The notes under the pieces were generated by a model, which saw only the letters and a program-made list of their open reading frames with translations, was not told where the DNA came from and ran no database searches. Positions 11,004 to 18,384 of a stretch of 64,000 nt of DNA are shown here, one piece after another; positions within the stretch are counted from its first letter, which is position 1, and the number at the start of each line of letters is the position of its first letter. The stretch is from the NCBI GenBank assembly GCA_020027875.1, contig JAHRHA010000025.1:1-64000 (forward strand), read 5' to 3'. The position numbers and the translations under genes were made by a program. The stretch comes from Micromonosporaceae bacterium (lineage in GTDB: Bacteria; Actinomycetota; Actinomycetes; Mycobacteriales; Micromonosporaceae).

Positions 11004-11081
11004 TGTTACCTCCGCGTTTGACTGTTCCCGGCAGACTAGACGAGCACGATCGATGCGGAAACAGTTGCCCTAGGGGTTGCC

Positions 11082-11100
11082 CGCGACGGAATCAGTCGCG
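11082..11100. promoter_or_regulatory. Candidate Lrp/AsnC operator, site 1
   Basis: 19-bp inverted repeat CGCGAC-GGAATCA-GTCGCG between two divergent aldehyde dehydrogenase genes. It has the same 6-7-6 layout and 13 of 19 identical bases as the palindrome at 16427-16445. Two arm positions differ in compensating pairs, so the dyad is kept. Likely target of the AsnC-family protein at 16477; binding is inferred. Confidence 0.55.
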
Positions 11101-11158
11101 AAGATGGCGAGTGAGCTAGGGTAATCGTGGCGGAAGACGCTCTAGATGGGATACGACG

Positions 11159-12595
11159 GTGACTGACAAGCAGGTTTTGCGCAACTTCGTGGGTGGAGAG
11201 CAGGTCGAGCCGACGGACGGCGGCTATGCCGATCTCGTCGACCCCAGCACGGGCGAGGTCTTCGCCGCCGCCCCGGTCTCCACCTCCGCCGATGTTGACC
11301 GCGCGATGAGCGCCGCGGCGAACGCCTTCGAGAGTTGGCGCGATACCACGCCGTCCGAGCGCCAGCGCGCGCTACTGAGGCTTGCCGACGCGATCGAGGC
11401 TCGGACCGACGACTTGCTGGATGCTGAATGCCGCAACACGGGTAAGCCCCGCGGCCTGACGGCCAGCGAAGAGATCCCGCCCATGGTGGACCAGATCCGC
11501 TTCTTCGCGGGCGCCGCACGGGTGCTCGAGGGCCGGTCGGCGGGTGAGTACATGGCGGGACACACCTCGTACGTCCGGCGGGAACCGATCGGCGTCTGCG
11601 CCCAGGTGACTCCGTGGAACTACCCGATGATGATGGCCGTGTGGAAGTTCGCGCCGGCCATCGCGGCGGGCAACACCGTCGTATTGAAGCCGTCGGACAC
11701 AACCCCGGCCTCGACTCTCCTGCTCGCCGAGATCGCGGCCGAGTTCCTCCCACCGGGTGTGCTCAACGTGATCTGCGGTGACCGCGACACCGGCCGCGCC
11801 CTCGTCTCCCACCCGACTCCGCAACTCGTATCGATCACCGGCTCGACCCGCGCCGGCAAGGAGGTGGCCGCTGCGGCCGCCATTGATCTCAAACGGACTC
11901 ACCTGGAACTGGGCGGCAAGGCGCCGGTGATCGTCTTCGACGACGCGGACATCGCCGCGGCAGCCGAGGCGATCGCGGTCGCCGGCTACTTCAACGCCGG
12001 TCAGGACTGCACCGCCGCGACGCGGGTGCTCGCCGGTCAGGGCGTCCACGATGAATTCGTCGCCGCGCTGGCCGAGCAGGCGAGGAGTACGAAGACCGGA
12101 GGCCCAGGCGACGCCGACGTCCTCTATGGACCGTTGAACAACGCCAATCAACTCACTCGTGTAATCGGATTTATGGATCGCCTCCCTGACCATGCCGTGC
12201 TGCAGACAGGCGGGACGCGGGTCGGCGAACGGGGCTTCTTCTACGCGCCCACGGTCGTCGACGGTCTGCGCCAGGACGACGAGATCATCCAGGACGAGGT
12301 GTTCGGTCCCGTCATCACCGTGCAGCGCTTCAGCGACGAGGACGAGGCAGTGCGCTGGGCCAACGGCGTGCAGTATGGCCTTGCCTCGTCCGTGTGGACC
12401 CGAGACCACGGTCGGGCCATGCGGGTCTCACGCCGCCTCGACTTCGGCTGCGTCTGGGTCAACACGCACATCCCGCTGGTCGCCGAGATGCCCCACGGCG
12501 GCTTCAAGCACTCCGGCCATGGCAAGGACCTGTCCATGTATGGCCTGGAGGACTACACCCGCGTCAAGCACGTGATGCACAACATCGAGGTGTAG
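11159..12595 (+). CDS. Gamma-aminobutyraldehyde dehydrogenase-like aldehyde dehydrogenase
   Basis: 478 residues. Oxidises aminoaldehydes, most plausibly 4-aminobutanal to GABA, in putrescine degradation. Features are the cofactor-binding PWNYPMMMAVWK, catalytic Glu in LELGG (about residue 250), and catalytic Cys in NAGQDCTAATRV (about residue 283), the QDC variant typical of aminobutyraldehyde and betaine aldehyde dehydrogenases. GTG at 11159 gives the conserved N-terminus. gabT starts 3 bp after its stop, so the two form an operon that would convert aminobutanal to GABA to succinate semialdehyde. Upstream is the palindrome 11082-11100. Confidence 0.88.
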   Translation: MTDKQVLRNFVGGEQVEPTDGGYADLVDPSTGEVFAAAPVSTSADVDRAMSAAANAFESWRDTTPSERQRALLRLADAIEARTDDLLDAECRNTGKPRGLTASEEIPPMVDQIRFFAGAARVLEGRSAGEYMAGHTSYVRREPIGVCAQVTPWNYPMMMAVWKFAPAIAAGNTVVLKPSDTTPASTLLLAEIAAEFLPPGVLNVICGDRDTGRALVSHPTPQLVSITGSTRAGKEVAAAAAIDLKRTHLELGGKAPVIVFDDADIAAAAEAIAVAGYFNAGQDCTAATRVLAGQGVHDEFVAALAEQARSTKTGGPGDADVLYGPLNNANQLTRVIGFMDRLPDHAVLQTGGTRVGERGFFYAPTVVDGLRQDDEIIQDEVFGPVITVQRFSDEDEAVRWANGVQYGLASSVWTRDHGRAMRVSRRLDFGCVWVNTHIPLVAEMPHGGFKHSGHGKDLSMYGLEDYTRVKHVMHNIEV

Positions 12596-12598
12596 AAA

Positions 12599-13912
12599 AT
12601 GCGCGATAAGACAGTGACTTCGTCGGAGGAATTACACAAGCGCCGTGGCGCAGCCGTATCGCGTGGTGTGAGCAGCATGCTGGCGTCCTACGTGGAGCAT
12701 GCCTCGGGCGGAACCCTGACCGATGTGGACGGTCGGGAGTGGATCGACTTCGGCTCCGGCATCGCGGTGACCAGCATTGGCAACTCCGCACCGCGCGTTG
12801 TCGAGGCGGTCAAGGCGCAGGTCGAACGCTTCACCCACACGTGCTTCATGGTTGCCCCGTATGAGTCCTATGTGGCCGTCTGCGAACAGCTCAACTCGCT
12901 CACGCCAGGCGACCACGACAAGCGGTCGGCACTGTTCAACTCCGGCGCCGAGGCGGTAGAGAATGCCGTGAAGATCGCGCGGCACACCACCGGGCGGCAG
13001 GCGGTGGTCGCCTTCGACCATGCCTACCACGGTCGGACGAACCTCACGATGGCGTTGACGGCCAAGAGCATGCCGTACAAGCACCGGTTCGGGCCATTCG
13101 CCGGTGAGATCTACCGGGTGCCGATGTCATACCCGCTGCGGGATGGCGGGCTGACCGGAGCGGCGGCCGCGGCGCGCTCCCTCGACCTCATCGAGAAGCA
13201 GATCGGCGCAGAGAACGTCGCCGCCGTACTGATCGAGCCCATCCAGGGCGAGGGCGGCTTCGTCGTACCCGCGCCCGGCTTCCTGCCGGCATTATCGGCG
13301 TGGGCGTCCGCGAACGGCGCATTGCTGATCGCGGACGAGATCCAGACCGGGTTCTGCCGGACCGGGGACTGGTTCGCCAGCGAGCACGAGTCGGTGGTCC
13401 CCGACCTCGTCACGACGGCGAAGGGCATCGCCGGTGGCCTTCCGCTCGCCGGCGTCACCGGTCGCACCGACATCATGGACGCGATCCACCCGGGCGGCCT
13501 CGGCGGGACGTACGGCGGCAACCCGATCGCCTGCGCGGCCGCGCTGGCTTCGATCGAGACGATGCGCGAGCTTGACCTCTGCTCCGCAGCCCGCCGGCTC
13601 GAGACGGTCATGAGGCCTCGTCTCAACGAGTTGGCCACTCGACACGCGTTCATCGGTGATGTCCGCGGACGCGGCGCGATGATCGCGATCGAACTGGTCG
13701 AGCCGGAAACCGACGGGCCGGGCGGACCGACGCCGAACGCGTCGGCCACGCAGGCGGTCGCGAAGGCGTGCCACGCGTCCGGGCTACTCGTGCTGACCTG
13801 CGGCACCTACGGCAACGTGTTGCGGTTCCTGCCGCCTCTCGTCATGCCCGACGACACCCTGAACCGCGGACTCGACATCCTCACGGAGGCCCTCGCCTCG
13901 ACGACCTCGTGA
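12599..13912 (+). CDS. gabT: 4-aminobutyrate aminotransferase
   Basis: PLP-dependent class III aminotransferase, 437 residues, expected to convert GABA and 2-oxoglutarate to succinate semialdehyde and glutamate. The PLP lysine is in TTAKGIAGGLPLAG (about residue 275), the cofactor aspartate in LIADEIQTGF, and NSGAEAVENAVKIAR and GGTYGGNP are typical. ATG at 12599 has GAGGT about 8 bp upstream, within the end of the preceding dehydrogenase gene, with which it forms an operon. The next gene (vapC) is convergent. Substrate choice among omega-amino acids is inferred from the neighbours. Confidence 0.9.
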   Translation: MRDKTVTSSEELHKRRGAAVSRGVSSMLASYVEHASGGTLTDVDGREWIDFGSGIAVTSIGNSAPRVVEAVKAQVERFTHTCFMVAPYESYVAVCEQLNSLTPGDHDKRSALFNSGAEAVENAVKIARHTTGRQAVVAFDHAYHGRTNLTMALTAKSMPYKHRFGPFAGEIYRVPMSYPLRDGGLTGAAAAARSLDLIEKQIGAENVAAVLIEPIQGEGGFVVPAPGFLPALSAWASANGALLIADEIQTGFCRTGDWFASEHESVVPDLVTTAKGIAGGLPLAGVTGRTDIMDAIHPGGLGGTYGGNPIACAAALASIETMRELDLCSAARRLETVMRPRLNELATRHAFIGDVRGRGAMIAIELVEPETDGPGGPTPNASATQAVAKACHASGLLVLTCGTYGNVLRFLPPLVMPDDTLNRGLDILTEALASTTS

Positions 13913-13951
13913 CGAGCCACCCCAACGGCATGTAGGCCGTAGCCGGTTCCG

Positions 13952-14383
13952 TCAGGCGTCGCGGCCGTGGCCCTCGCCGCGCGGGACGATCCACTCGTGC
14001 GGTTGGCCGGTGATCTCCGCAATGCGCTCGAAGTCGCTGTCGTAGTGCAACACCGTCGCCCAATGCGCCTCTGCCGTGGCCGCGATGAGAAGGTCGACCG
14101 TACCCACCGCGCGATGATGCCCCTTCCGCGCCAGGTCCTGCTGCACTCCGAGCATTCGGTGTTCCGCATCGTCCGTGGTCTCTAGCCAGAGCAGCTGCTC
14201 GAGCCGGCCACGGAACTCGACCAGATCGGAATGGTTGCGAGCCGAGAACAACATCTCACCGGCGATGACGGGACAGGTCGCGATCTCGCCAAAGGTGCCT
14301 AGGTCGGCGAACTTTGACCGGGCGGCCTCGCTGTACCGGAGTTGTTCCCAGGCCGACTTGTCTACGAGATAGATCACCGCCAC
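13952..14383 (-). CDS. vapC: VapC-type PIN-domain ribonuclease toxin
   Basis: 143-residue PIN-domain protein. Acidic active-site residues are visible: Asp in LVDKSAW (residue 8), Glu in IAGEMLF (about 43), Asp in VDLLIAATA (about 96) and Asp near YDSDFERIA (about 115). VapC toxins cleave RNA, often tRNA, and are neutralised by VapB. GTG at 14383 overlaps the end of the VapB gene by 10 bp, the usual antitoxin-first coupling. The module sits where the 3' half of an agmatinase gene should be. Confidence 0.88.
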   Translation of the reverse strand: MAVIYLVDKSAWEQLRYSEAARSKFADLGTFGEIATCPVIAGEMLFSARNHSDLVEFRGRLEQLLWLETTDDAEHRMLGVQQDLARKGHHRAVGTVDLLIAATAEAHWATVLHYDSDFERIAEITGQPHEWIVPRGEGHGRDA

Positions 14384-14589
14384 GCAAGCGCCCGAACGTC
14401 ACACTCCGCTAGCCGATCGGAGATGAACATCGCCGTGTCCATCAAATCGTCCACCCGCTTCCGCCGTCGGTCCGCGACGTCACGCAGCGCCCGATTCACG
14501 GTCTCAACCTTCGTGGTGGTTCCGTACTCGGCCATGGCAACTGCCAGGGCCCGATCGTCAACATCGATGAGCGTCTTCGTGGGCGTCAA
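14374..14589 (-). CDS. vapB: VapB-type antitoxin
   Basis: About 71 residues. TKTLIDVDDRALAVAMAEYG is the N-terminal strand-helix of VapB antitoxins of the ribbon-helix-helix (MetJ-like) group, followed by a charged toxin-binding tail. No ATG precedes the conserved TKTLIDVDD. The nearest in-frame start is a TTG at 14589, which lies inside codons of the agmatinase fragment. The normal VapB start appears to have been replaced at the junction with the agmatinase sequence, so expression may rely on translational coupling to the truncated agmatinase. Overlaps vapC by 10 bp. Confidence 0.78.
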   Translation of the reverse strand: MTPTKTLIDVDDRALAVAMAEYGTTTKVETVNRALRDVADRRRKRVDDLMDTAMFISDRLAECDVRALAWR

Positions 14590-15034
14590 AGTGGACCACC
14601 GAAACCCGACCGAACCCGAACTCACGAGCGACGCCGGTGGCGTCGGGGAGCGCGATCGTGTGATCGCCGCCGAGGACGACCGGGATCGCCGCGGCCGAGG
14701 CGATCGCATACACCGCCGTCTCGAGTGCCGCGATCGATCGCTCCACGTCCCCGGAGTACATCTCGACGTCACCGCCGTCGAGCACTCTCAGGTCCTGCAG
14801 CGCATCGACTCGGAGCGCGAGCGATGGGCGCGACCCATCGTGGGGCAGATAGCACGCCTGCCGCATCGCCGCCGGCCCCAACCTGGCGCCCGGCCGGTAT
14901 GACGTACCTCCGTCGAACGGCGCCCCCACAATCACGACGTCCGCGCCCGCGTACGAGTCCACATCGGCCAGGTCACAGCCGGGCACTCCGAGAAACGTGA
15001 AGTCCGGCCCGTACATCGCACCGTAGCGGCCCAT
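14558..15034 (-). pseudogene. Agmatinase, truncated N-terminal half
   Basis: 158 residues matching only the first half of an agmatinase/ureohydrolase (normally about 310-330 residues): GAPFDGGTSYRPGARLGP, VVLGGDHTIALPDA and VVHFDAH, the first two manganese motifs. The sequence breaks immediately after HFDAH, and the following codons belong to the vapB gene in another frame. The later DxDxxDP manganese motif and the C-terminal half are absent from the window. The fragment cannot form a complete metal site. It lies 43 bp after the saccharopine-dehydrogenase-like gene, in the same orientation, so it was probably a working member of the polyamine operon before the break. Confidence 0.85.
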
Positions 15035-15077
15035 GGCTCCTAGTCTCGCCCGCGGATTTTGAATGCTTCCGTCGACC

Positions 15078-16298
15078 CTAGGGATTCATCTCCTGTACGC
15101 CCCACGGCGAGCCGTACTCGGTCAGCTTGTCCAGGAACGGCACGGGATCGAATGCTTCGGGGCCGAGTACCCCCGCGCCCGACCACGTGCCCGCGGCGAG
15201 CAGCTCCAGCGCTATCACTGGGTTGATCGCGGTCTGCCAGACGACCGCCTGCGAGCCGTACTCCCGCATGGACCACTCGTTGTCGACCACGTGATAGAGG
15301 TAGACCGCTCGCGATGCGCCGTCCGTGCCCGTACCCCGCACCCAGGTCCCCGCACAGGTCTTGCCGCGCATCCGGTCTCCCAGCCCGGCCGGGTCAGGCA
15401 GGCAGGCGGCGACCACGTCGCGCGGCGAGACCTCGGCGCCACCGACCCGCACCTTCTCGGTCCGGTCCAGACCGAGCTTGTGCAGAGTCTTGAGAACGTC
15501 GATGAACTCATCGCCTAGGCCGTACTTGAACGTCACTCGTTTCGACGTGACCCATCGCGGGATCAACAGCACTTCCTCGTGCTCCACGTTGACGCACTCG
15601 ACCGGCCCGATGCCCTCGGGAAAGTCGAACACCTCGGGCTCGGAGAACGGTGGGGTGGTGAACCAGCCCCGGTCCGCTTCCCAGATCACCGGGGGGTTGA
15701 GGCACTCCTCAATGGTGGTCCAGATCGAGAATGACGGCGCGAAGTCGTACCCCTCGACCACCAGGTTGGCGCCGTCGCGTACTCCTATCTCCTCAATAGA
15801 TGAGAACAGGTGGTCCGCGGCGTAGCGAGCGAACACATCAGACAGTCCAGGCTCCACGCCGATCCCCACGAGCGCGAGACGCTCCGTGCGCTCCCACTTC
15901 TCCGCGTCGGCGAACTGGTCATCGCCGAGCTTGACGCCGCACTCCTCGTGCGGTCGCTGGGGGTGTGGCCGTGACAACGACATCGCCATGTCGAGGTAGT
16001 GAGCCCCGCCGGCGAAGGCGCCGTCGAAGATCGGCATCACAAAGCGCGGATCAACCGCGTTGAGTACGTGGGTGATGCCGTGCTGTCGGCACAGACTCAT
16101 TACGTCGGTCGCCGAAGACGCGTCGACGCGAGCGGCGGTGAATCGGCCCTCGGCTGTGGAAGTGACCGCGGCCACTGCTCTGCGCGCCCTCGCTAGGTCG
16201 TAGTCGGCTACCACGCACTGCTCAAAGAAGTCCCGCCGGGCCGCGATCCCTACCGCGGCCGAGCCGACGCCGCCAGCGCCGACGAGGAGAACCCGCAT
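15078..16298 (-). CDS. Saccharopine dehydrogenase-family protein (carboxynorspermidine synthase-like?)
   Basis: 406-residue NAD(P)-dependent oxidoreductase with N-terminal Rossmann motif VLLVGAGGVGSAAV and a saccharopine-dehydrogenase-type C-terminal domain. ATG at 16298 has a purine-rich GGGGAGGGG ribosome binding site; the 8-codon longer open frame lacks one. The family includes lysine-pathway saccharopine dehydrogenases and carboxynorspermidine/carboxyspermidine synthases. Given the polyamine block around it (agmatinase fragment downstream, putrescine-type aminotransferase divergent), a polyamine substrate is more likely than lysine, but this is inference. Divergent from the AsnC regulator across a region with two palindromes. 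Confidence 0.75.
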   Translation of the reverse strand: MRVLLVGAGGVGSAAVGIAARRDFFEQCVVADYDLARARRAVAAVTSTAEGRFTAARVDASSATDVMSLCRQHGITHVLNAVDPRFVMPIFDGAFAGGAHYLDMAMSLSRPHPQRPHEECGVKLGDDQFADAEKWERTERLALVGIGVEPGLSDVFARYAADHLFSSIEEIGVRDGANLVVEGYDFAPSFSIWTTIEECLNPPVIWEADRGWFTTPPFSEPEVFDFPEGIGPVECVNVEHEEVLLIPRWVTSKRVTFKYGLGDEFIDVLKTLHKLGLDRTEKVRVGGAEVSPRDVVAACLPDPAGLGDRMRGKTCAGTWVRGTGTDGASRAVYLYHVVDNEWSMREYGSQAVVWQTAINPVIALELLAAGTWSGAGVLGPEAFDPVPFLDKLTEYGSPWGVQEMNP

Positions 16299-16315
16299 GG
16301 CGCCCCCCTCCCCAC

Positions 16316-16374
16316 CGATCAAGGACTTACGGTCGTACTTTGATCACCTGATCACGACCATACGCCCTTGATCG
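16316..16374. repeat. Dispersed hairpin repeat, family 2, copy 1
   Basis: 59-bp imperfect hairpin: outer arms CGATCAAGG and CCTTGATCG, inner arms GGTCGT and ACGACC, tip TGATCA-CC-TGATCA. It matches the hairpin at 38537-38593 in reverse orientation and a shortened copy at 49202-49242. It lies 18 bp upstream of the saccharopine-dehydrogenase-like start. Confidence 0.75.
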
Positions 16375-16392
16375 CGACAGTGGGGGCGTCAC

Positions 16393-16410
16393 CATGATTG
16401 CGGAATCATG
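16393..16410. promoter_or_regulatory. Palindrome CATGATT-GCGG-AATCATG
   Basis: Perfect 7-bp arms around a 4-bp centre in the divergent promoter region between the saccharopine-dehydrogenase-like and AsnC genes. Candidate operator for the AsnC-family protein or another regulator. Confidence 0.5.
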
Positions 16411-16426
16411 TGTATGGGGCACGTCA

Positions 16427-16445
16427 TGCAACGGATTCGGTTGCA
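16427..16445. promoter_or_regulatory. Candidate Lrp/AsnC operator, site 2
   Basis: 19-bp inverted repeat TGCAAC-GGATTCG-GTTGCA, 31 bp upstream of the AsnC-family start. Same layout and core as 11082-11100. The position suits autoregulation and control of the divergent gene. Confidence 0.6.
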
Positions 16446-16476
16446 AAAGATGAGCATATGAGTCAGGATCCTTAGC

Positions 16477-16929
16477 GTGACCGACGCTCTTGACGACGTC
16501 AGCAAACGGATCATCGATTGCCTTCAGCGCGATGGCCGGATGTCGTACGCGGGTCTGGCCAAGGTCGTCGGCCTTTCCGAGGCGGCGGTTCGGCAGCGTG
16601 TCCAACGGCTGCTGGACACCGGGGTGATGCAGATCGTCGCGGTCACCGATCCGCTCACCCTCGGCTTCGCCCGGCAGGTCATGATAGGGCTGAAGGTCGA
16701 GGGCGACATGCGTTCGGTCGCCTCCTCGTTGGCCACGATTCCGGAGGTCGACTACGTCGTCATCTGCGCCGGCGCGTACGACCTGCTCGCCGAGCTGGTG
16801 TGCACCGACGACGACCACCTGCTGGCACTGCTGAACGACAAGATTCGCTCGATTCCCGGCGTGACAGGGACGGAGACCTTCGTCTACCTCAAGTTGGCGA
16901 AGCAAACATATGCATGGGGAACCCGATGA
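16477..16929 (+). CDS. Lrp/AsnC-family transcriptional regulator
   Basis: 150-residue regulator: N-terminal winged helix-turn-helix (LDDVSKRIIDCLQRDGRMSY... with recognition region SEAAVRQRVQRL, about residues 6-50), then a RAM/AsnC ligand-binding domain (about 65-145). Members bind amino acids and act as oligomers on dyad sites. GTG at 16477 follows AGGATCC. Its stop overlaps the aminotransferase start as ATGA at 16926-16929, so regulator and enzyme are co-translated. Palindromes at 16393 and 16427, and the matching one at 11082, suggest it autoregulates and controls the polyamine block. The effector is unknown; a polyamine pathway amino acid is a reasonable guess. Confidence 0.92.
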   Translation: MTDALDDVSKRIIDCLQRDGRMSYAGLAKVVGLSEAAVRQRVQRLLDTGVMQIVAVTDPLTLGFARQVMIGLKVEGDMRSVASSLATIPEVDYVVICAGAYDLLAELVCTDDDHLLALLNDKIRSIPGVTGTETFVYLKLAKQTYAWGTR

Positions 16930-18305
16930 ACAAGAAGAGCCTGAACACCGCCGCGCGCGACCACCTCTGGATGCATTTCACCCGCATGTCGGCCTACGCC
17001 AAGGCGCCGATACCGATGATCGTTCGCGGCGAGGGTGCCTACGTCTTCGACCTCAACGGCAAGCGTTACCTGGACGGCCTCTCCGGCCTGTTCGTCGTGC
17101 AGGCCGGACACGGCCGGCATGAGCTCGCCGACGCCGCTGCCAAGCAGGCCAGCGAGCTCGCCTACTTCCCGCTCTGGTCGTACGCACATCCCAAGGCGGT
17201 CGAGTTGGCCGATCGTCTCGCCGACCTTGCCCCGGGCGACCTCAATCGGATCTTCTTCACGACCAGCGGCTCGGAGGCGGTCGAGTCCGCCTGGAAGCTG
17301 GCCCGGTCGTACTTCAAGCGCGTCGGCAAGCCCGCGAAGCACAAGGTGATCTCGCGACACATCGCCTACCACGGCACGTCGATGGGGGCGCTGTCGATCA
17401 CCGGTCTGCCGAGCATCAAGGAAGACTTCGAGCCGCTCGTCCCGTCGGGGATACGTGTTCCCAACACCAACCTGTACCGGGCACCGAACGGTACGGCCGG
17501 TGCCGACGGCAGCGACGCCGAAGCCTTTGGCCGCTGGGCCGCCGACCGCATCGCCGAGGCCATCGAGTTTGAGGGACCGGACACGGTAGCCGCAGTGTTC
17601 CTGGAGCCGGTGCAGAACTCCGGCGGCTGCTTCCCGCCGCCGCCCGGCTACTTCCAGCGGGTCCGCGAAATCTGCGACGAATATGACGTCCTACTCGTCT
17701 CCGACGAGGTGATCTGCGCGTTCGGCCGGCTCGGCGAGTACTTCGGGGCGACGCGCTACGGCTATCAGCCGGACATCATCACCTGCGCGAAGGGCATGAC
17801 CAGTGGCTACGTCCCGCTTGGTGCGATGATCGCGTCGGACCGCCTGGCCGCGCCGTTCCTGAAGGACACCAACTGGTTCGCCCACGGCGTCACGTTCGGC
17901 GGCCACCCGGTGGCGAGTGCGGTGGCGCTGGCCAATCTCGACATCTTCTCCCGCGAGGACCTCAACGGTCACGTCAAGAAGAACGAGGCGATCTTCCGGT
18001 CCTATCTGGACCGTCTGCGGGATCTACCCATCGTGGGCGATGTCCGGGGCGACGGTTACTTCTACGGCATCGAACTCGTCAAGGACAAGGCCACGAAGGC
18101 GACCTTCGACGACGATGAGTGTGAGCGGCTCCTGCGCGGGTTCCTGTCCAAGGCACTCTTCGACGGCGGGCTCTACTGCCGTGCCGATGACCGTGGTGAT
18201 CCCGTCGTGCAGCTCGCCCCCCCGCTGATCTGCGAGGAGGCTCATTTCGCCGAGATCGAGCAGATCCTTCGCTCGGTGCTCAGCGAGGCCTGGTCCCACG
18301 TCTGA
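16926..18305 (+). CDS. Class III aminotransferase (putrescine/omega-amine:pyruvate type)
   Basis: 459-residue PLP enzyme. PLP lysine is in TCAKGMTSGYVPLGA (about residue 288), and the N-terminal substrate region DHLWMHFTRM resembles omega-amino acid:pyruvate and putrescine/diamine transaminases (annotated as the aspartate aminotransferase family). Expected to transfer the amino group of a diamine such as putrescine to pyruvate, giving 4-aminobutanal for the dehydrogenase at 11159. ATG at 16926 overlaps the regulator stop (ATGA) and has GGGGAA upstream; an ATG at 16914 is possible. A family-1 repeat begins 18 bp after its stop. Confidence 0.88.
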   Translation: MNKKSLNTAARDHLWMHFTRMSAYAKAPIPMIVRGEGAYVFDLNGKRYLDGLSGLFVVQAGHGRHELADAAAKQASELAYFPLWSYAHPKAVELADRLADLAPGDLNRIFFTTSGSEAVESAWKLARSYFKRVGKPAKHKVISRHIAYHGTSMGALSITGLPSIKEDFEPLVPSGIRVPNTNLYRAPNGTAGADGSDAEAFGRWAADRIAEAIEFEGPDTVAAVFLEPVQNSGGCFPPPPGYFQRVREICDEYDVLLVSDEVICAFGRLGEYFGATRYGYQPDIITCAKGMTSGYVPLGAMIASDRLAAPFLKDTNWFAHGVTFGGHPVASAVALANLDIFSREDLNGHVKKNEAIFRSYLDRLRDLPIVGDVRGDGYFYGIELVKDKATKATFDDDECERLLRGFLSKALFDGGLYCRADDRGDPVVQLAPPLICEEAHFAEIEQILRSVLSEAWSHV

Positions 18306-18322
18306 CCCCGATTCCCTACGTC

Positions 18323-18384
18323 GATCATGAGCTCACCGTCGTCAAAACCCGTCGATCATGACCTCCAGGTCATGATCGACGGGT
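18323..18384 (+). repeat. Dispersed palindromic repeat, family 1, copy B
   Basis: Half-site GATCATGAGCTCACCGTCG (18323-18341), an 11-bp spacer, then the palindrome. Here the arms are perfect over 18 bp (18347-18364 and 18367-18384). The element contains two in-frame ATG codons (18327, 18372) of the following oxidoreductase. Confidence 0.9.

Noticed and set aside
12632-13084. Minus-strand open frames inside gabT
   Set aside because: No motif, no ribosome binding site, and fully overlapped by a well-supported gene.
14558-15034. Agmatinase fragment as a complete short ureohydrolase
   Set aside because: Half of the conserved manganese ligands and the C-terminal half of the fold are missing.
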